A DNA stretch of 64,000 bases from Acidimicrobiaceae bacterium (GTDB lineage Bacteria; Actinomycetota; Acidimicrobiia; Acidimicrobiales; RAAP-2): positions 1-64,000 of the forward strand of contig DAHUZE010000102.1 in NCBI GenBank assembly GCA_027306755.1. Direction: 5' to 3'. The notes beneath the pieces were generated by a model, which had not been told where the DNA came from, did not search any database, and saw nothing but the letters and a program-made list of their open reading frames with translations. Below, in pieces: positions 35,739 to 46,043 of this stretch (the stretch's first letter is position 1; each line of letters starts with the position of its first letter). Position numbers and translations under genes: made by a program.

Positions 35739-38162
35739 TCAGGGGATCCGGAGCCCGTCGGGAAGCGGGGCCGAGTGGACGACGGCCAGGCGGCGGGTGG
35801 GCCTGGTGAGGGCCACATAGAGGGCCCGCATCCCCGCGGTGGTGGGGGCACGGGGCGCCGCAGCCGGCCCGGCGGTGGCGGCAGCCGGCGGCCCGGCGGC
35901 GATGGCGGCCGGCTCGACCACCACCACCCCGTCGAACTCGAGCCCGTGGGACTCCGCGGCCGGCAGCACGACCAGCGGCGCGGCCAGCCCCGGCCCGGCG
36001 GGATCCCGGGGGTCCACGGGCTCCAGCCCCCGGGACATCAGCGCGGCGACCACCACCGGCTCGAGTGGGCCGGGCGCCAGCACGGCCACCCGTCCGGCGC
36101 CCACGGCAGCCAACTCGGCGGCGGCCGCGGCGGCCACCCCTTCTGCCAGGGCTCCCGGCGCCACCTCGATCCGCGTGGGCCGGACACCCGAGCGGCGGAC
36201 CGGCCGTGGCGGCGTGAGCCCCGGGGCCGCCGCGGCGAGCACTCCGGCCGCAACTTCCATGACCTCGGCCGGCGTGCGGTAGCCCACCGTCAGCTCCACG
36301 ATGCGGGGGGGGCGTGCCGGGTTGAGGTGGGCGGCCACGTCGCTCCAACCGCTCGGGGACCATGGCCCCGTGGCCTGGGCGATGTCGCCGACCACCGTCA
36401 TGGAGCCCGAGATCGACCGGCGGCCCAGCATGCGGAGCTGCATGGGCGACAGATCCTGCGCCTCGTCCACCACGATGTGCCCGAACGAGCGGACGTCGTC
36501 GTCGGGCGAGGGCCCGTGGCCGTTGCTGGAGGGAGCCGGGCTCGTCGACAAGCCCACAGGCCAGAAGCCGATCTCCTCCCGGGCGTGGTTCGCCCCGTCA
36601 CGCACGTCAACACGGGGCCGGGACCGGCGCCGGGGTCCCAGGAGGGCGCGGGCCTCGTCCACCAGCGCGGCGTCAGCGGCCGTCCACGGCACCTGGTCGA
36701 GCGACGCGCTCCGGGGCCGGTGCAGGGACACGGACTCCTGGTCGGTCAGGACGCCCTTTGCCGCCGCCGCCAGGAGGGCGCGGGCGCCCAGCAGGTCGTG
36801 CACCAGCTCGTGCGGGGACAGCCGGGGCCACATGCGGTCCAGGCACTCGGCGACAGCCGGGACACGCCGCAGCTGGCGCTGCAGCTCCGCCACGCTGTCG
36901 CGCTCCGGCCGCTCGTCGGCCGATCCCGCCGGCGCCTCCAGCGGGGACCCCGGGCCTGCGCCGGTGCCGGACCTTCGCCTGGCCCGCTCGTACTGCTCGG
37001 CCAGCACGCGCAGGACCTGGTGCTCCACATAGCGGCGGCGGCCGTTGTGGGTCCCGTGCCGCCGGCGACCCGCAGCCACGATGTGCTCGGTGTCCGCCGC
37101 CCGCAGCCGCAGCGTGGCGGCCCCGAAGGGGATCTCCACGTCCCGGCGCAGGGATCGCTGCCGGGTGCGCACGGCACGCGCCACGACGGCGGCCATTCGG
37201 GCCTCCCCCTTCAGGCGGGCCAGGCTTGGCGCCTCGGTGGCCCGGACCCTGATCTCGGGGACCAGGCCCGAGACGGTGGACCGCGTCACCCCGGTCTCGC
37301 CCAGCGACGGCAGGACCCGCTCGATGTAGCGCAGGACGAGCGGGTTCGGCCCGACCACCAGGACGCCCTGGCGCTCGAGCGGGAACCGGTGCGTGTAGAG
37401 GAGGTAGGCGGCCCGGTGCAGGGCGACCGCCGTCTTGCCGGTCCCCGGGCCCCCCTGCACCATGAGCACGCCGGCCAGCGGCGAGCGGATGATCTCGTCC
37501 TGCTCGCGCTGGATGGTGGCCACGATGTCGGCCATGTGCCCCGTCCGGGCGTGTCCGAGGGCGGCCAGCAGGGCACCGGGGCCGCCGAGCTCGATCGCTG
37601 CGTCGCCGCCCGGGCCGGTGCCGGCGGCGCCCTTCGTGCCGGCGGCGCCCGTGGCGGAGCTCCCGGCCGCCATGGCCCCGTTCCCGTCCGGCGGGCCGGC
37701 CGCGGCCGGCAGGGCGAAGTGCTCGTCTTCGACCCCGGTCACGACGCGGCCGGCAACGGCCAGGTGCCTGCGAAGGGTCAGGCCCTGCGGCTCGAGCCCG
37801 GTGGCACGGTAGAAGGGCTCCGCCACCGGGGCCCGCCAGTCCACCACCAGGGGCTCGAGGTCCTCCCCCGACACGGCCAGCCGCCCGATGTGGAAGGACT
37901 CGCCGTTGGCCTGGCCGGGCTCCGGGACGCGGTCGATCCGCCCGAAGCACAGGGCCTGGTCGCCGATGTCCAGCTGGGCCAGCCGGGCCATGCTCGTACG
38001 CACCACGATGTCCCGCTCGGTGCGGGATTGGAACGTCCCGCCCCGGCCGACGTCCAGGACGGACTGCAGCATGCGCGCGGCATCGCTGCGCATCGACTCG
38101 AGGCCCTCGTAGGCCCGGTCCAGGAATTGTTGTTCCTCCTGGAGGTCCTGCTCTTGGGGCAC
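35739..38162 (-). CDS. HelD-like UvrD-family ATPase/helicase
   Basis: PLVVDWRAPVAEPFYRATGLEPQGLTLRRHL, Walker A VQGGPGTGKTAVALHRAAYLLYTHR, VDEAQDLSPMQLRMLGRR. Confidence 0.88.
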   Translation of the reverse strand: MPQEQDLQEEQQFLDRAYEGLESMRSDAARMLQSVLDVGRGGTFQSRTERDIVVRTSMARLAQLDIGDQALCFGRIDRVPEPGQANGESFHIGRLAVSGEDLEPLVVDWRAPVAEPFYRATGLEPQGLTLRRHLAVAGRVVTGVEDEHFALPAAAGPPDGNGAMAAGSSATGAAGTKGAAGTGPGGDAAIELGGPGALLAALGHARTGHMADIVATIQREQDEIIRSPLAGVLMVQGGPGTGKTAVALHRAAYLLYTHRFPLERQGVLVVGPNPLVLRYIERVLPSLGETGVTRSTVSGLVPEIRVRATEAPSLARLKGEARMAAVVARAVRTRQRSLRRDVEIPFGAATLRLRAADTEHIVAAGRRRHGTHNGRRRYVEHQVLRVLAEQYERARRRSGTGAGPGSPLEAPAGSADERPERDSVAELQRQLRRVPAVAECLDRMWPRLSPHELVHDLLGARALLAAAAKGVLTDQESVSLHRPRSASLDQVPWTAADAALVDEARALLGPRRRSRPRVDVRDGANHAREEIGFWPVGLSTSPAPSSNGHGPSPDDDVRSFGHIVVDEAQDLSPMQLRMLGRRSISGSMTVVGDIAQATGPWSPSGWSDVAAHLNPARPPRIVELTVGYRTPAEVMEVAAGVLAAAAPGLTPPRPVRRSGVRPTRIEVAPGALAEGVAAAAAAELAAVGAGRVAVLAPGPLEPVVVAALMSRGLEPVDPRDPAGPGLAAPLVVLPAAESHGLEFDGVVVVEPAAIAAGPPAAATAGPAAAPRAPTTAGMRALYVALTRPTRRLAVVHSAPLPDGLRIP

Positions 38163-38257
38163 GACATCCTCCCGCGCCGTGACAGCGAACGAGTCATGTT
38201 AGTGGGCGGCCGCGGGCCGCCTGGCCGCGCCCGCGCGGGGCTGCGAAGATCGCCGGC

Positions 38258-39343
38258 GTGACCGGACCCGCCAGCTCCCGCGCCGACTCCGGTGCCCCGG
38301 CAGAGGCACCCCTCGTGCGGGCGTGCCTCTGCCATCCCGTGCCCCATACCCCGGTGTGGTTCATGCGCCAGGCCGGCCGGTCTCTGCCCGAGTACCGGGC
38401 GGCCCGGGGGGCGGGAAGCATCCTGGAGGCCATCGCCGACCCCGCCCTCGCGGCCGAGCTGACGCTGCAGCCGGTCCGCCGGTACGGCGTGGACGGGGCG
38501 GTCCTCTTCTCCGACATCGTGGTGCCGCTCCACGCCGTGGGGTTCGGGGTGGACGTGGAGCCGGGCCGGGGCCCGGTGGTCGCCCAGCCGGTCCGTTCGA
38601 TGGCGGACATCCGGCGCCTGCGGCCGTTCGAACCCGACGACGACGCGCCCTATGTGGGCGAGGCAGCGCGGCTGGTGGTGCGCGAGCTGGGGGGTCGCGT
38701 CCCGCTGATCGGCTTCGCCGGCGCCCCGTTCACCGTGGCCAGCTACCTGGTGGAGGGCGGCCCGTCACGCACCTTCGCCAAGGTCAAGTCGCTCATGCAC
38801 GGCAACCGGGCGGCATGGGACGAACTGGTCGACCGGCTGGCCGGGATGGCCATCGCCTCGCTCGCCGCCCAGGTGCGCGCCGGTGCCACGGTGGTGCAGG
38901 TGTTCGACAGCTGGGCCGGCAGCCTCTCGCCGGACGAGTACGCGCGCTTCGCCCTGCCGGCGACCGCCCGGGTGCTGGCCGCGGTGGCCGAGCTGGGGGT
39001 CCCGTCGATCCTCTTTGGCGTCGGCACGGGCGAGCTGCTGGGGCTGATGGCGTCGGCCGGCCCGCAGATGGTGGGCATCGACTGGCGTGTCCCGCTGGAC
39101 GAGGCCCGGCGGCGGGTGGGGGTCGGGCGTGCCGTGCAGGGGAACCTGGACCCCGCCGTCTGCCTCGCCCCGTGGGAAGTGGTGGCCACCGAGGCCCGGA
39201 CCGTCCTGGCCCGGGCCGGCACCGCTCCCGGGCACGTGTTCAACCTCGGGCACGGGGTCCTGCCGGAGACGGATCCGGGGGTACTGTCCGCCCTCGTGGA
39301 GCTGGTGCACGCCGAGGGTCGCGCCGGGGTGGAGCTCCCGTGA
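38258..39343 (+). CDS. hemE: Uroporphyrinogen decarboxylase
   Basis: [70 protein letters not shown]. Confidence 0.96.
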   Translation: MTGPASSRADSGAPAEAPLVRACLCHPVPHTPVWFMRQAGRSLPEYRAARGAGSILEAIADPALAAELTLQPVRRYGVDGAVLFSDIVVPLHAVGFGVDVEPGRGPVVAQPVRSMADIRRLRPFEPDDDAPYVGEAARLVVRELGGRVPLIGFAGAPFTVASYLVEGGPSRTFAKVKSLMHGNRAAWDELVDRLAGMAIASLAAQVRAGATVVQVFDSWAGSLSPDEYARFALPATARVLAAVAELGVPSILFGVGTGELLGLMASAGPQMVGIDWRVPLDEARRRVGVGRAVQGNLDPAVCLAPWEVVATEARTVLARAGTAPGHVFNLGHGVLPETDPGVLSALVELVHAEGRAGVELP

Positions 39344-40338
39344 CGAGCCGGACGCCCACCGGCGTGCTGGTCATGGCCCATGGGACCCCCGCCCGTGCCG
39401 AGGAGATCGAGGCCTTCTACACCCGCATCCGGCGGGGACGACCCCCCACCCCGGAGCTGCTGGCCGACCTCTGCCGGCGCTACGACGCCATCGGCGGCAC
39501 CTCGCCACTGGCCACCCGGACCGAGGCGCAGGTGGAGGGTATCGCCCGCCGGCTGGAGGACCTTGCGCCCGGCCGCTACGTCGTCCGGTTCGGCGCGAAG
39601 CACACCGCCCCATCCATCGAGGACGCGGCGGCGGGGCTGGCTGGGGGGGCGCCAGCGGGGGGGGCGGGCAGCGGCCTGGCGGCCGTGGTGGGCATCGTCC
39701 TCACGCCGCACCGCGCGTCGATGGGATCTGACGAGTACCTGGACCGCGCCGAGGCGGCCCTGGCTGGCGCGGGCGGGCCCCCGTTCGTCCGGGTCCCCCA
39801 GTGGTACGACGCGGTGGGGTTCGCCCCGCTGATGGCCGAGCGGCTCATGGCTGCCTTGGGCCGGGTCAAGGAGGCAGGCCAGCCCACCGTCCTGTTCACC
39901 GCCCATTCCCTCCCGCAGCGGGTGGTGGCCGCGGGCGACCCGTACCCCGCGCAGGTGGCGGACTCCGCGGCCCGGGTGGCCGACGCTGCAGGGCTGGCGC
40001 TGGCGGGCGTGCCCTGGGCCGTCGCCTGGCAGAGCGCGGGCCGCACCGCCGAGCCGTGGATCGGGCCGGATCTGCTGGCTGAGCTCCGGCGGCTGGCCGC
40101 CAATGGAGTGCCGGCCGTGGTTGTGTGCCCCATCGGGTTCGTTTCCGACCACCTGGAAGTGCTCTTCGATGTGGACGTGGAGGCCCGCCAGGTCGCGGAC
40201 GAGGTGGGGCTGGTGCTGACCCGCACCGCGTCGCTCAACGACGACCCCTCCTTCCTCTCCCTTCTGGCTTCGGTGATCCATGAGGCTGCCGAGGGCACGA
40301 GCGGTGTCGCAGGGAGTGCCGGTGTCGCCGGTGGCTGA
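39340..40338 (+). CDS. hemH: Ferrochelatase (coproporphyrin or protoporphyrin type unresolved)
   Basis: [77 protein letters not shown] overlap. Confidence 0.93.
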   Translation: MTSRTPTGVLVMAHGTPARAEEIEAFYTRIRRGRPPTPELLADLCRRYDAIGGTSPLATRTEAQVEGIARRLEDLAPGRYVVRFGAKHTAPSIEDAAAGLAGGAPAGGAGSGLAAVVGIVLTPHRASMGSDEYLDRAEAALAGAGGPPFVRVPQWYDAVGFAPLMAERLMAALGRVKEAGQPTVLFTAHSLPQRVVAAGDPYPAQVADSAARVADAAGLALAGVPWAVAWQSAGRTAEPWIGPDLLAELRRLAANGVPAVVVCPIGFVSDHLEVLFDVDVEARQVADEVGLVLTRTASLNDDPSFLSLLASVIHEAAEGTSGVAGSAGVAGG

Positions 40339-41968
40339 CCATCACCCGGCGCGGCCCGTCGTGGTGGTGGTCGGTGGTGGCATCGCCGGACTGGCCGCCG
40401 CCTGGGAGCTGACGGGGGGTGCCGAGAGACCGGAGCCGGGCACCGCACAGGGGTCGGATCCCGGCGCTGCGTGGACGGCCGGGTCGCCGAAGGTTGTCAT
40501 GGTGGAGGCAGCCGATCGGCTGGGCGGGAAGCTGCATACGGTGGCGGTGGGAGGCCGGCCGGTGGACGTGGGGCCCGACTCCATGCTGGGCAGGCGGCCC
40601 GAGGCGGCCGCTCTGTGCCGCGAGGTCGGCCTCGGCTCGACACTGCAGCCGATCGGGGCGTCCGGCGCTGCCGTGTGGGCCCGCGGCAAGCGTCGGCCGT
40701 TGCCGTCCGGACTGTTCCTCGGTGTGCCGACCCGGCTGCTCCCGGTCGCCCGGTCCGGGATCCTCTCGCCGCTCGGCACCGCCCGCCTGACCGTGGACCT
40801 CCTCTTCCCGCGCCCGGACCGCAGGGGACCGCTGGGCGACCGCGCCATCGGACCCCTCGTGACCCGCAAGCTGGGCCGCCAAGCGGTCGAGCGGCTGGTC
40901 GAGCCGCTCCTGGGCGGCATCTACGCCGGGGGAGTGTCCGACGCCAGCGCGGCTGCGGTGCTCCCGCCTCTGCTCGAGGTCTCTCAGGGCCGCGCCAGCT
41001 TCATGCGCTCGATGGGCCGCCTGGCCCGCTCCGGTACCGCCGTTCCCGGCCCGGCGCCCGGACCACCATCTGCCGAGAGCCCACAACCGGCGCCGGAGGC
41101 GGCGACTCCCCTCGCCGACGTGCCTGCGCCCGCGTTCTGGGCCCTCCATGACGGTTTTGCATCGCTGGTCGACCGGCTCGTTTCCGCCTTGACCGGGCGC
41201 GGCGTGCGCATCGAGACGGGGTGCGCCGCCTCTGCGCTCGCCAGGGACGGCCAGCGTTGGCGTGTGGAGACGACTCTCGGGACCATCGAGGCCGACGGGG
41301 TGGTGCTGGCGGTCCCGGCCGGTCCTGCCTCGTTGCTGCTGGCGCCGCTGGACGCGGACGCCGCTTCCCTGCTGCAGACCGTCACGTATGCCCCGGTGGC
41401 GGTCGTGACCCTCGCCTATCCGGTTGGCGCGCTGCCCAAGGACCTGCACGGCACCGGACTTCTCGTCCCCAAGGGCACGCCGCTGCCCGCCGTGTCGGCC
41501 GCATCGCTGGGCGCGCCGGACGGGGACCGGTGCATGGTCACGGCCTGCACCTACCTGTCGACGAAGTGGCCACACCTGGCCCGACCGGGCGAGCTCCTGG
41601 TGCGGGCGTCGGTGGGCCGGCACGGCGACGACCGCTTTGCCGCCCTGGACGACGACGCTCTGGCGAGCCGGGTGGCCGGTGAGCTGGCCGGCTTGCTGGG
41701 GACCGAAACCCGCCCGTCGTCCACGCTCGTGACCCGCTGGCCCGACGCGCTGCCCCAATACCGGGTGCACCACCTGCTGCGAGTGGGGGGCGTGGAGTCC
41801 GCAGTCCGCCGCCTGGGCGCCCTGGGGGTGGCGGGGGCGGCTTACCGGGGCGTGGGCATCCCGGCCTGCATCGCCTCGGGCCGTTCCGCAGCCCGTGCCG
41901 TCCTCGAGCACCTGCGCGGAGGCGTTGGCGACGCCGCGACCGCCGGGGTGACCCAGCCGGCCCCCTGA
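40322..41968 (+). CDS. hemG: Protoporphyrinogen/coproporphyrinogen oxidase
   Basis: VVVVVGGGIAGLAAAWELTGG, LGGKLHTVAVGGRPVDVGPDSML, C-terminal YRGVGIPACIASGRSAA. Confidence 0.92.
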   Translation: MSPVADHHPARPVVVVVGGGIAGLAAAWELTGGAERPEPGTAQGSDPGAAWTAGSPKVVMVEAADRLGGKLHTVAVGGRPVDVGPDSMLGRRPEAAALCREVGLGSTLQPIGASGAAVWARGKRRPLPSGLFLGVPTRLLPVARSGILSPLGTARLTVDLLFPRPDRRGPLGDRAIGPLVTRKLGRQAVERLVEPLLGGIYAGGVSDASAAAVLPPLLEVSQGRASFMRSMGRLARSGTAVPGPAPGPPSAESPQPAPEAATPLADVPAPAFWALHDGFASLVDRLVSALTGRGVRIETGCAASALARDGQRWRVETTLGTIEADGVVLAVPAGPASLLLAPLDADAASLLQTVTYAPVAVVTLAYPVGALPKDLHGTGLLVPKGTPLPAVSAASLGAPDGDRCMVTACTYLSTKWPHLARPGELLVRASVGRHGDDRFAALDDDALASRVAGELAGLLGTETRPSSTLVTRWPDALPQYRVHHLLRVGGVESAVRRLGALGVAGAAYRGVGIPACIASGRSAARAVLEHLRGGVGDAATAGVTQPAP

Positions 41969-42103
41969 GGACGCCGCCCCGAAGAGCCCCGGTGGGACCC
42001 GGTGAGCGTCGTGAGCCCAAGACCCCCGGTGGAACCGGACCAGGCGCGGCCCACCCGGCCCACCCGGCCCGGTCGACGAGCCGCTCCGTGGCACGATGAC
42101 CCC

Positions 42104-43681
42104 GTGATGCCGCGCCGGGGCCGCGTGCTCGTCCCCTCGCTTGCGGCCGGGCTCCTCCTCGCGTTCTCGCTGCCGCCCTGGGGATGGTGGCCGCTCGCGT
42201 TCGCCGGTGCCGCCGTGCTCTTCGTCCGGCTCCAGGGGCTCAGGCTGCGATCCCGGGCGCTGGCCGGCTGGGCAGCCGGGATGGGGTGCTTCGTACCCGG
42301 CCTGTGGTGGGCGGCGTCCTTCAACTGGTACGGCGCAGCCGTGCTGATGGCGGCCGAGTCGCTCTTCCTGGCCACCGCCGCGGTGCTGGTCCCGCCGCAG
42401 CGATGGCGCAGCCCGGCCTTTGCCGGGGCGTGCACCCTGCTGGAGGCGGCCCGCATGACCTGGCCGTTCGGGGGCCTTCCACTGGGCGGCATCTTCCTGG
42501 GCCAGGCCGGCGGCCCGCTACTGGGCGCAGCCCGACTGGGCGGCCCACTGCTGCTGACTGCGCTCGTATGGCTGGGGGGTGCCGGGATCGGCTCGCTGGC
42601 ACTTGCCGCCCTTGGCGCACTTGGCGCACGGAGCCGCGCCAGGGCCGGCACGAATCCCGGCACGAATCCCGGCACCAACGCCAACCCGGGCTCCACCCCC
42701 ACCAGGGCGATCTCAGGGGCGCTCTCCTTGGTGGCGGTGTTCGCTGCGGCAGCCGCCGGGGCGCTGGCGCCTGCGGGAGGCCCGCGGGTGCGCACGCTGA
42801 CCGTGGCGGCCGTCCAGGGCGGCGGGCGGCGGGGCACCACGGCGGCCCAGGTCGACCCGACTGCGGTGTTCAACGCCCAGGTGGCTGCGACCGGCCGTCT
42901 GAACGGCCGGTCGCAGCCGGCACCCCGGCTGGTGGTGTGGCCCGAGGACGTCATCGCCCTCGGGCCCCGGCTCGCCGGCACGCCCCAGGCCGCCCGGAGG
43001 GCGGCCATCGCCCGCCGGTTGGGAGCCACGGTGGTGGCAGGCGTCACCGAGGCCGTCTCCCCCACCGCCTTCCGCAACCAGGCGGTGGTGTGGGGACCGG
43101 GCGGCCAGGTGGCCGGCGTGTACGAGAAGGTGCACCGCGTGCCGTTCGGCGAGTACGTGCCCGACCGGTCGTTCTTCGCCCACTTCGCCAGCCTCTCGGC
43201 CGTGCCCCTGGACGCCATCCCCGGCCGGAGCACCGGCGAGCTGCGAACGGCCGCCGGCCGGATCGGCGTCATGCTCTCCTATGAAGTCTTCTTCGCCGGG
43301 CGGGGCCGTTCGGCCGTGCGTGCCGGGGCGGAGCTGCTGGTGGTGCCGACCAATACCGCGTCCTACGCCTCGAGCCAGGTGCCGGCTGCCGAGGTGGCTG
43401 CGGACCGCGTGCAGGCCGTGGAGGAGGGCCGCGATCTGGTGCAGGCGGCCCCCACCGGCTACTCCACGGTCGTCACCGCGACCGGCGCCGTGGAGCGCCA
43501 GAGCACCCTCGGCGCCCGACAGGTCCTGGTGGCCACGGTCGGCCTCCGCACCGGCGCCACCATGTACGAGCAGCTGGGCGATCCTCCGGTGCTGGCGCTG
43601 GCGGCGGTGGGCACCGCGCTCGGCGCGGCCACCCTGCTCGCCGACGGCCGGCGGCGGCGGCGGCGGCCCGCTCACTCGTAG
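42104..43681 (+). CDS. lnt: Apolipoprotein N-acyltransferase, catalytic Cys position is Ser
   Basis: Multi-TM N-terminus (FSLPPWGWWPLAFAGAAVLF) plus CN-hydrolase domain: VVWPEDV, YEKVHRVPFGEYVP, GVMLSYEVFFAGRGR, VVPTNTASY. Confidence 0.85.
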   Translation: MMPRRGRVLVPSLAAGLLLAFSLPPWGWWPLAFAGAAVLFVRLQGLRLRSRALAGWAAGMGCFVPGLWWAASFNWYGAAVLMAAESLFLATAAVLVPPQRWRSPAFAGACTLLEAARMTWPFGGLPLGGIFLGQAGGPLLGAARLGGPLLLTALVWLGGAGIGSLALAALGALGARSRARAGTNPGTNPGTNANPGSTPTRAISGALSLVAVFAAAAAGALAPAGGPRVRTLTVAAVQGGGRRGTTAAQVDPTAVFNAQVAATGRLNGRSQPAPRLVVWPEDVIALGPRLAGTPQAARRAAIARRLGATVVAGVTEAVSPTAFRNQAVVWGPGGQVAGVYEKVHRVPFGEYVPDRSFFAHFASLSAVPLDAIPGRSTGELRTAAGRIGVMLSYEVFFAGRGRSAVRAGAELLVVPTNTASYASSQVPAAEVAADRVQAVEEGRDLVQAAPTGYSTVVTATGAVERQSTLGARQVLVATVGLRTGATMYEQLGDPPVLALAAVGTALGAATLLADGRRRRRRPAHS

Positions 43682-44175
43682 TAGCCGCTGTGGATGTAGA
43701 CGCAGGGGACGCCCTCGTCCACGAACATGGCATGGTTTGCCGGGTCGTCCTCCAGCGTGAGGCGGAGCTCGAGCCCGTAGGCCCGCAACGCTGCCACCGC
43801 CCGGCGCTTGAAGTCCGAGACCTGCGCGTAGTCGCCCCCGTCCCGCATGACCAGGAGGTCCCAGCGCACGCCGTAGCGGCCCAACCAGGCGAGCGTCTGG
43901 GGCCGGACCCGCAGGGGGCGGCCGGTCAACAGGACCACCACAAGCGAGCCATCCATGAGCTCCAGAAGCCGTGCGACCTCTTCGATCACCGGGTCGTCCC
44001 CGCAGGCTTCGAAGAACGCGGTCCACCCGCGCCGGCCCCGCTCGATGAAGTGCTGCCGGCTGGTGGCGTCGGAGAGCACCCCGTCGATGTCGAACACCAC
44101 CGCCCGGCCCGGGGCACGGGGCGCTGCGCGCCATCGCCAGTTGCCCGGGGTGTCCGCCACCGCCGCGCCCGCCAC
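43672..44175 (-). CDS. HAD-superfamily phosphatase (polynucleotide kinase 3'-phosphatase-like)
   Basis: AVVFDIDGVLSDATSRQHFI, VVLLTGRPLRVRPQTLAWL, LTLEDDPANHAMFVDEGVPCVYIHSGYYE. Confidence 0.8.
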   Translation of the reverse strand: MAGAAVADTPGNWRWRAAPRAPGRAVVFDIDGVLSDATSRQHFIERGRRGWTAFFEACGDDPVIEEVARLLELMDGSLVVVLLTGRPLRVRPQTLAWLGRYGVRWDLLVMRDGGDYAQVSDFKRRAVAALRAYGLELRLTLEDDPANHAMFVDEGVPCVYIHSGYYE

Positions 44176-44183
44176 TGCCGCGG

Positions 44184-46043
44184 TCAGGGGAAGAAGAGCA
44201 GCGTGGCCTGGTGGGCGAAGGAGGTGAGCGGCGCGGGCCAGATCCCGAACACGACCGTCACCCCCACGCACAGCCCCACGGCGATGGCGGTGAGCAGGGG
44301 CACCGGAGCGGGCCCTGCGGACACGGCGCCGGTGGCATCCACCGCGTCGACGCCGGTCTCGCCACTTGGTCCGGTCCCAGCCGGGCTTGGGGGCGCGTCC
44401 CCCACCATGCGCTCCCTGCCCGGCTCCTCGTCCAGCAGCAGGGCGGCGTTGATTCGGGCGATGCCGGCCATGCTGCGCTCCAGCCCTGTCCAGAGCGTCC
44501 GGCTGGTTGCGCCGTCCCCGGACGCCGCACCGGCCGAGTCGAGCGCGCTGCCGGCCGTCGTGGTGGCACCGACGGCGCTGCCGGCCGTGGCGGCTGCAGG
44601 TGTGCCTTCCCCACCGGGGGCACCCGCGGAGAACAGGGCCTGCGGCTCGGCGGCCGGCGACTGCACGCCGGGCGTCTCGCCAGCAGTCGCCAGCGGCGAG
44701 TACATGAGGACGGCCACCCTCAGGTAGAAGAAAGCGGCGATGGCCGCCGACACCATGGCCACCACGGCCAATGGCACGGCGCCGTGGGCCGCCGCCAGGA
44801 CCACCTGCAGCTTGGCCCACAGCCCGGTGGTGAACGGGGCCCCGGCCTGGGCCAGGAGGAGGACGGCGAACATGATGGCCAGCAGCGGCTGGCGGCGCGC
44901 CAGCCCGCGGTAGGAGGAGATGTCGTGGGCGGCGTCACCCCGGCGCCCGACCACGGTCACCACGGCGAAGCTGCCGATGACCATGAAGGTGTAAGCGAAC
45001 AGGTAGTAGAGCGAGGCGCTCACGCCCCGGGTGGTTGCCGCCTCCAGACCGAGCAGGACGAAGCCGGCGTGGTTGATCGACGAGTAGGCCAGCATCCGCT
45101 TCACGTCACGCTGCACCACTGCCAACCCGGCCCCCACCAGCAGGGTGACGATGGCCAGTGCGTAGACCACCGGCTGCCAGTCGGTGCGCAGAAGGCCGAA
45201 CGAGGAGATGAGCACCCGGAGGAAGGCGGCGAAGGCGCCGGCCTTGGCCACGGCCGCCATGAAGCCGGTGATGGGCGACGGGGAGCCCTGGTAGACGTCG
45301 GGCGTCCACATGTGGAACGGCACCGCGGCCACCTTGAAGGCGAAGCCCACGATGAGCATCGCCATGCCGGCCAGCAGCAAGCCGTCGGAGGAGAGGACCG
45401 TCTTGGACAGGAAGCCAGCGATCTGGGCCAGGTTGGTCGAGCCCGTGGCCCCGTAGACGAGGGCGATGCCGTACACGAAGACGGCCGAGGAGAACGAGCC
45501 GAGGATGAAGTACTTGAGCGCCGCCTCGCCTGACGCGGCCCGGCGGTGGTTGAAGGCGGCCAGCACGTAGAGGGCGATGGAGAGGATCTCCAGTCCCAGG
45601 AAGACGACGATGAGGTCGTTGGCCGACGCCATCACCATGGCTCCGCTGGCCGACACCATGGCCAGCACGTGCAGCTCGGGCCCGTCGGCCCCCTCCCGGC
45701 GCAGGTACCCGTCCCCCACCAGGGCGGTCAGGGCCATCGCGCAGGCCACGAGCACGTTGACCAGAGCGCTGAACCCGTCCACCACCACGGCGTGGTCCAC
45801 CGCGGTGAAGGCGCCCTGGCCGGTCACGTCGGACCACTGCCACAGCGAGCAGCCGAGAGCGCCCAGCGAGACGGCCACGGTGGCGGCCGTGGCCACCCCC
45901 ACCCGGAGGCTGCGCCGCACCAGCGACGCCACGGCCAGCAGCATCACGGCGCCGCCAAGCATCACGATCTCGGGGAGGATGGCCAGGTACCGGATGTGCG
46001 GGGTGGCGAACCCGCCGGCGGCGGCAGCGGCAAGGTGGATCAT
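44184..46043 (-). CDS. nuoN: NADH-quinone oxidoreductase subunit N
   Basis: Proton_antipo_M-like: [38 protein letters not shown]-type motif ([22 protein letters not shown]). Confidence 0.95.
   Translation of the reverse strand: [619 protein letters not shown]

Noticed and set aside
35775-38261. 828-aa plus-strand ORF opposite the HelD-like gene
   Set aside because: Same antisense high-GC artefact; the minus-strand frame carries P-loop and DEAQD motifs.
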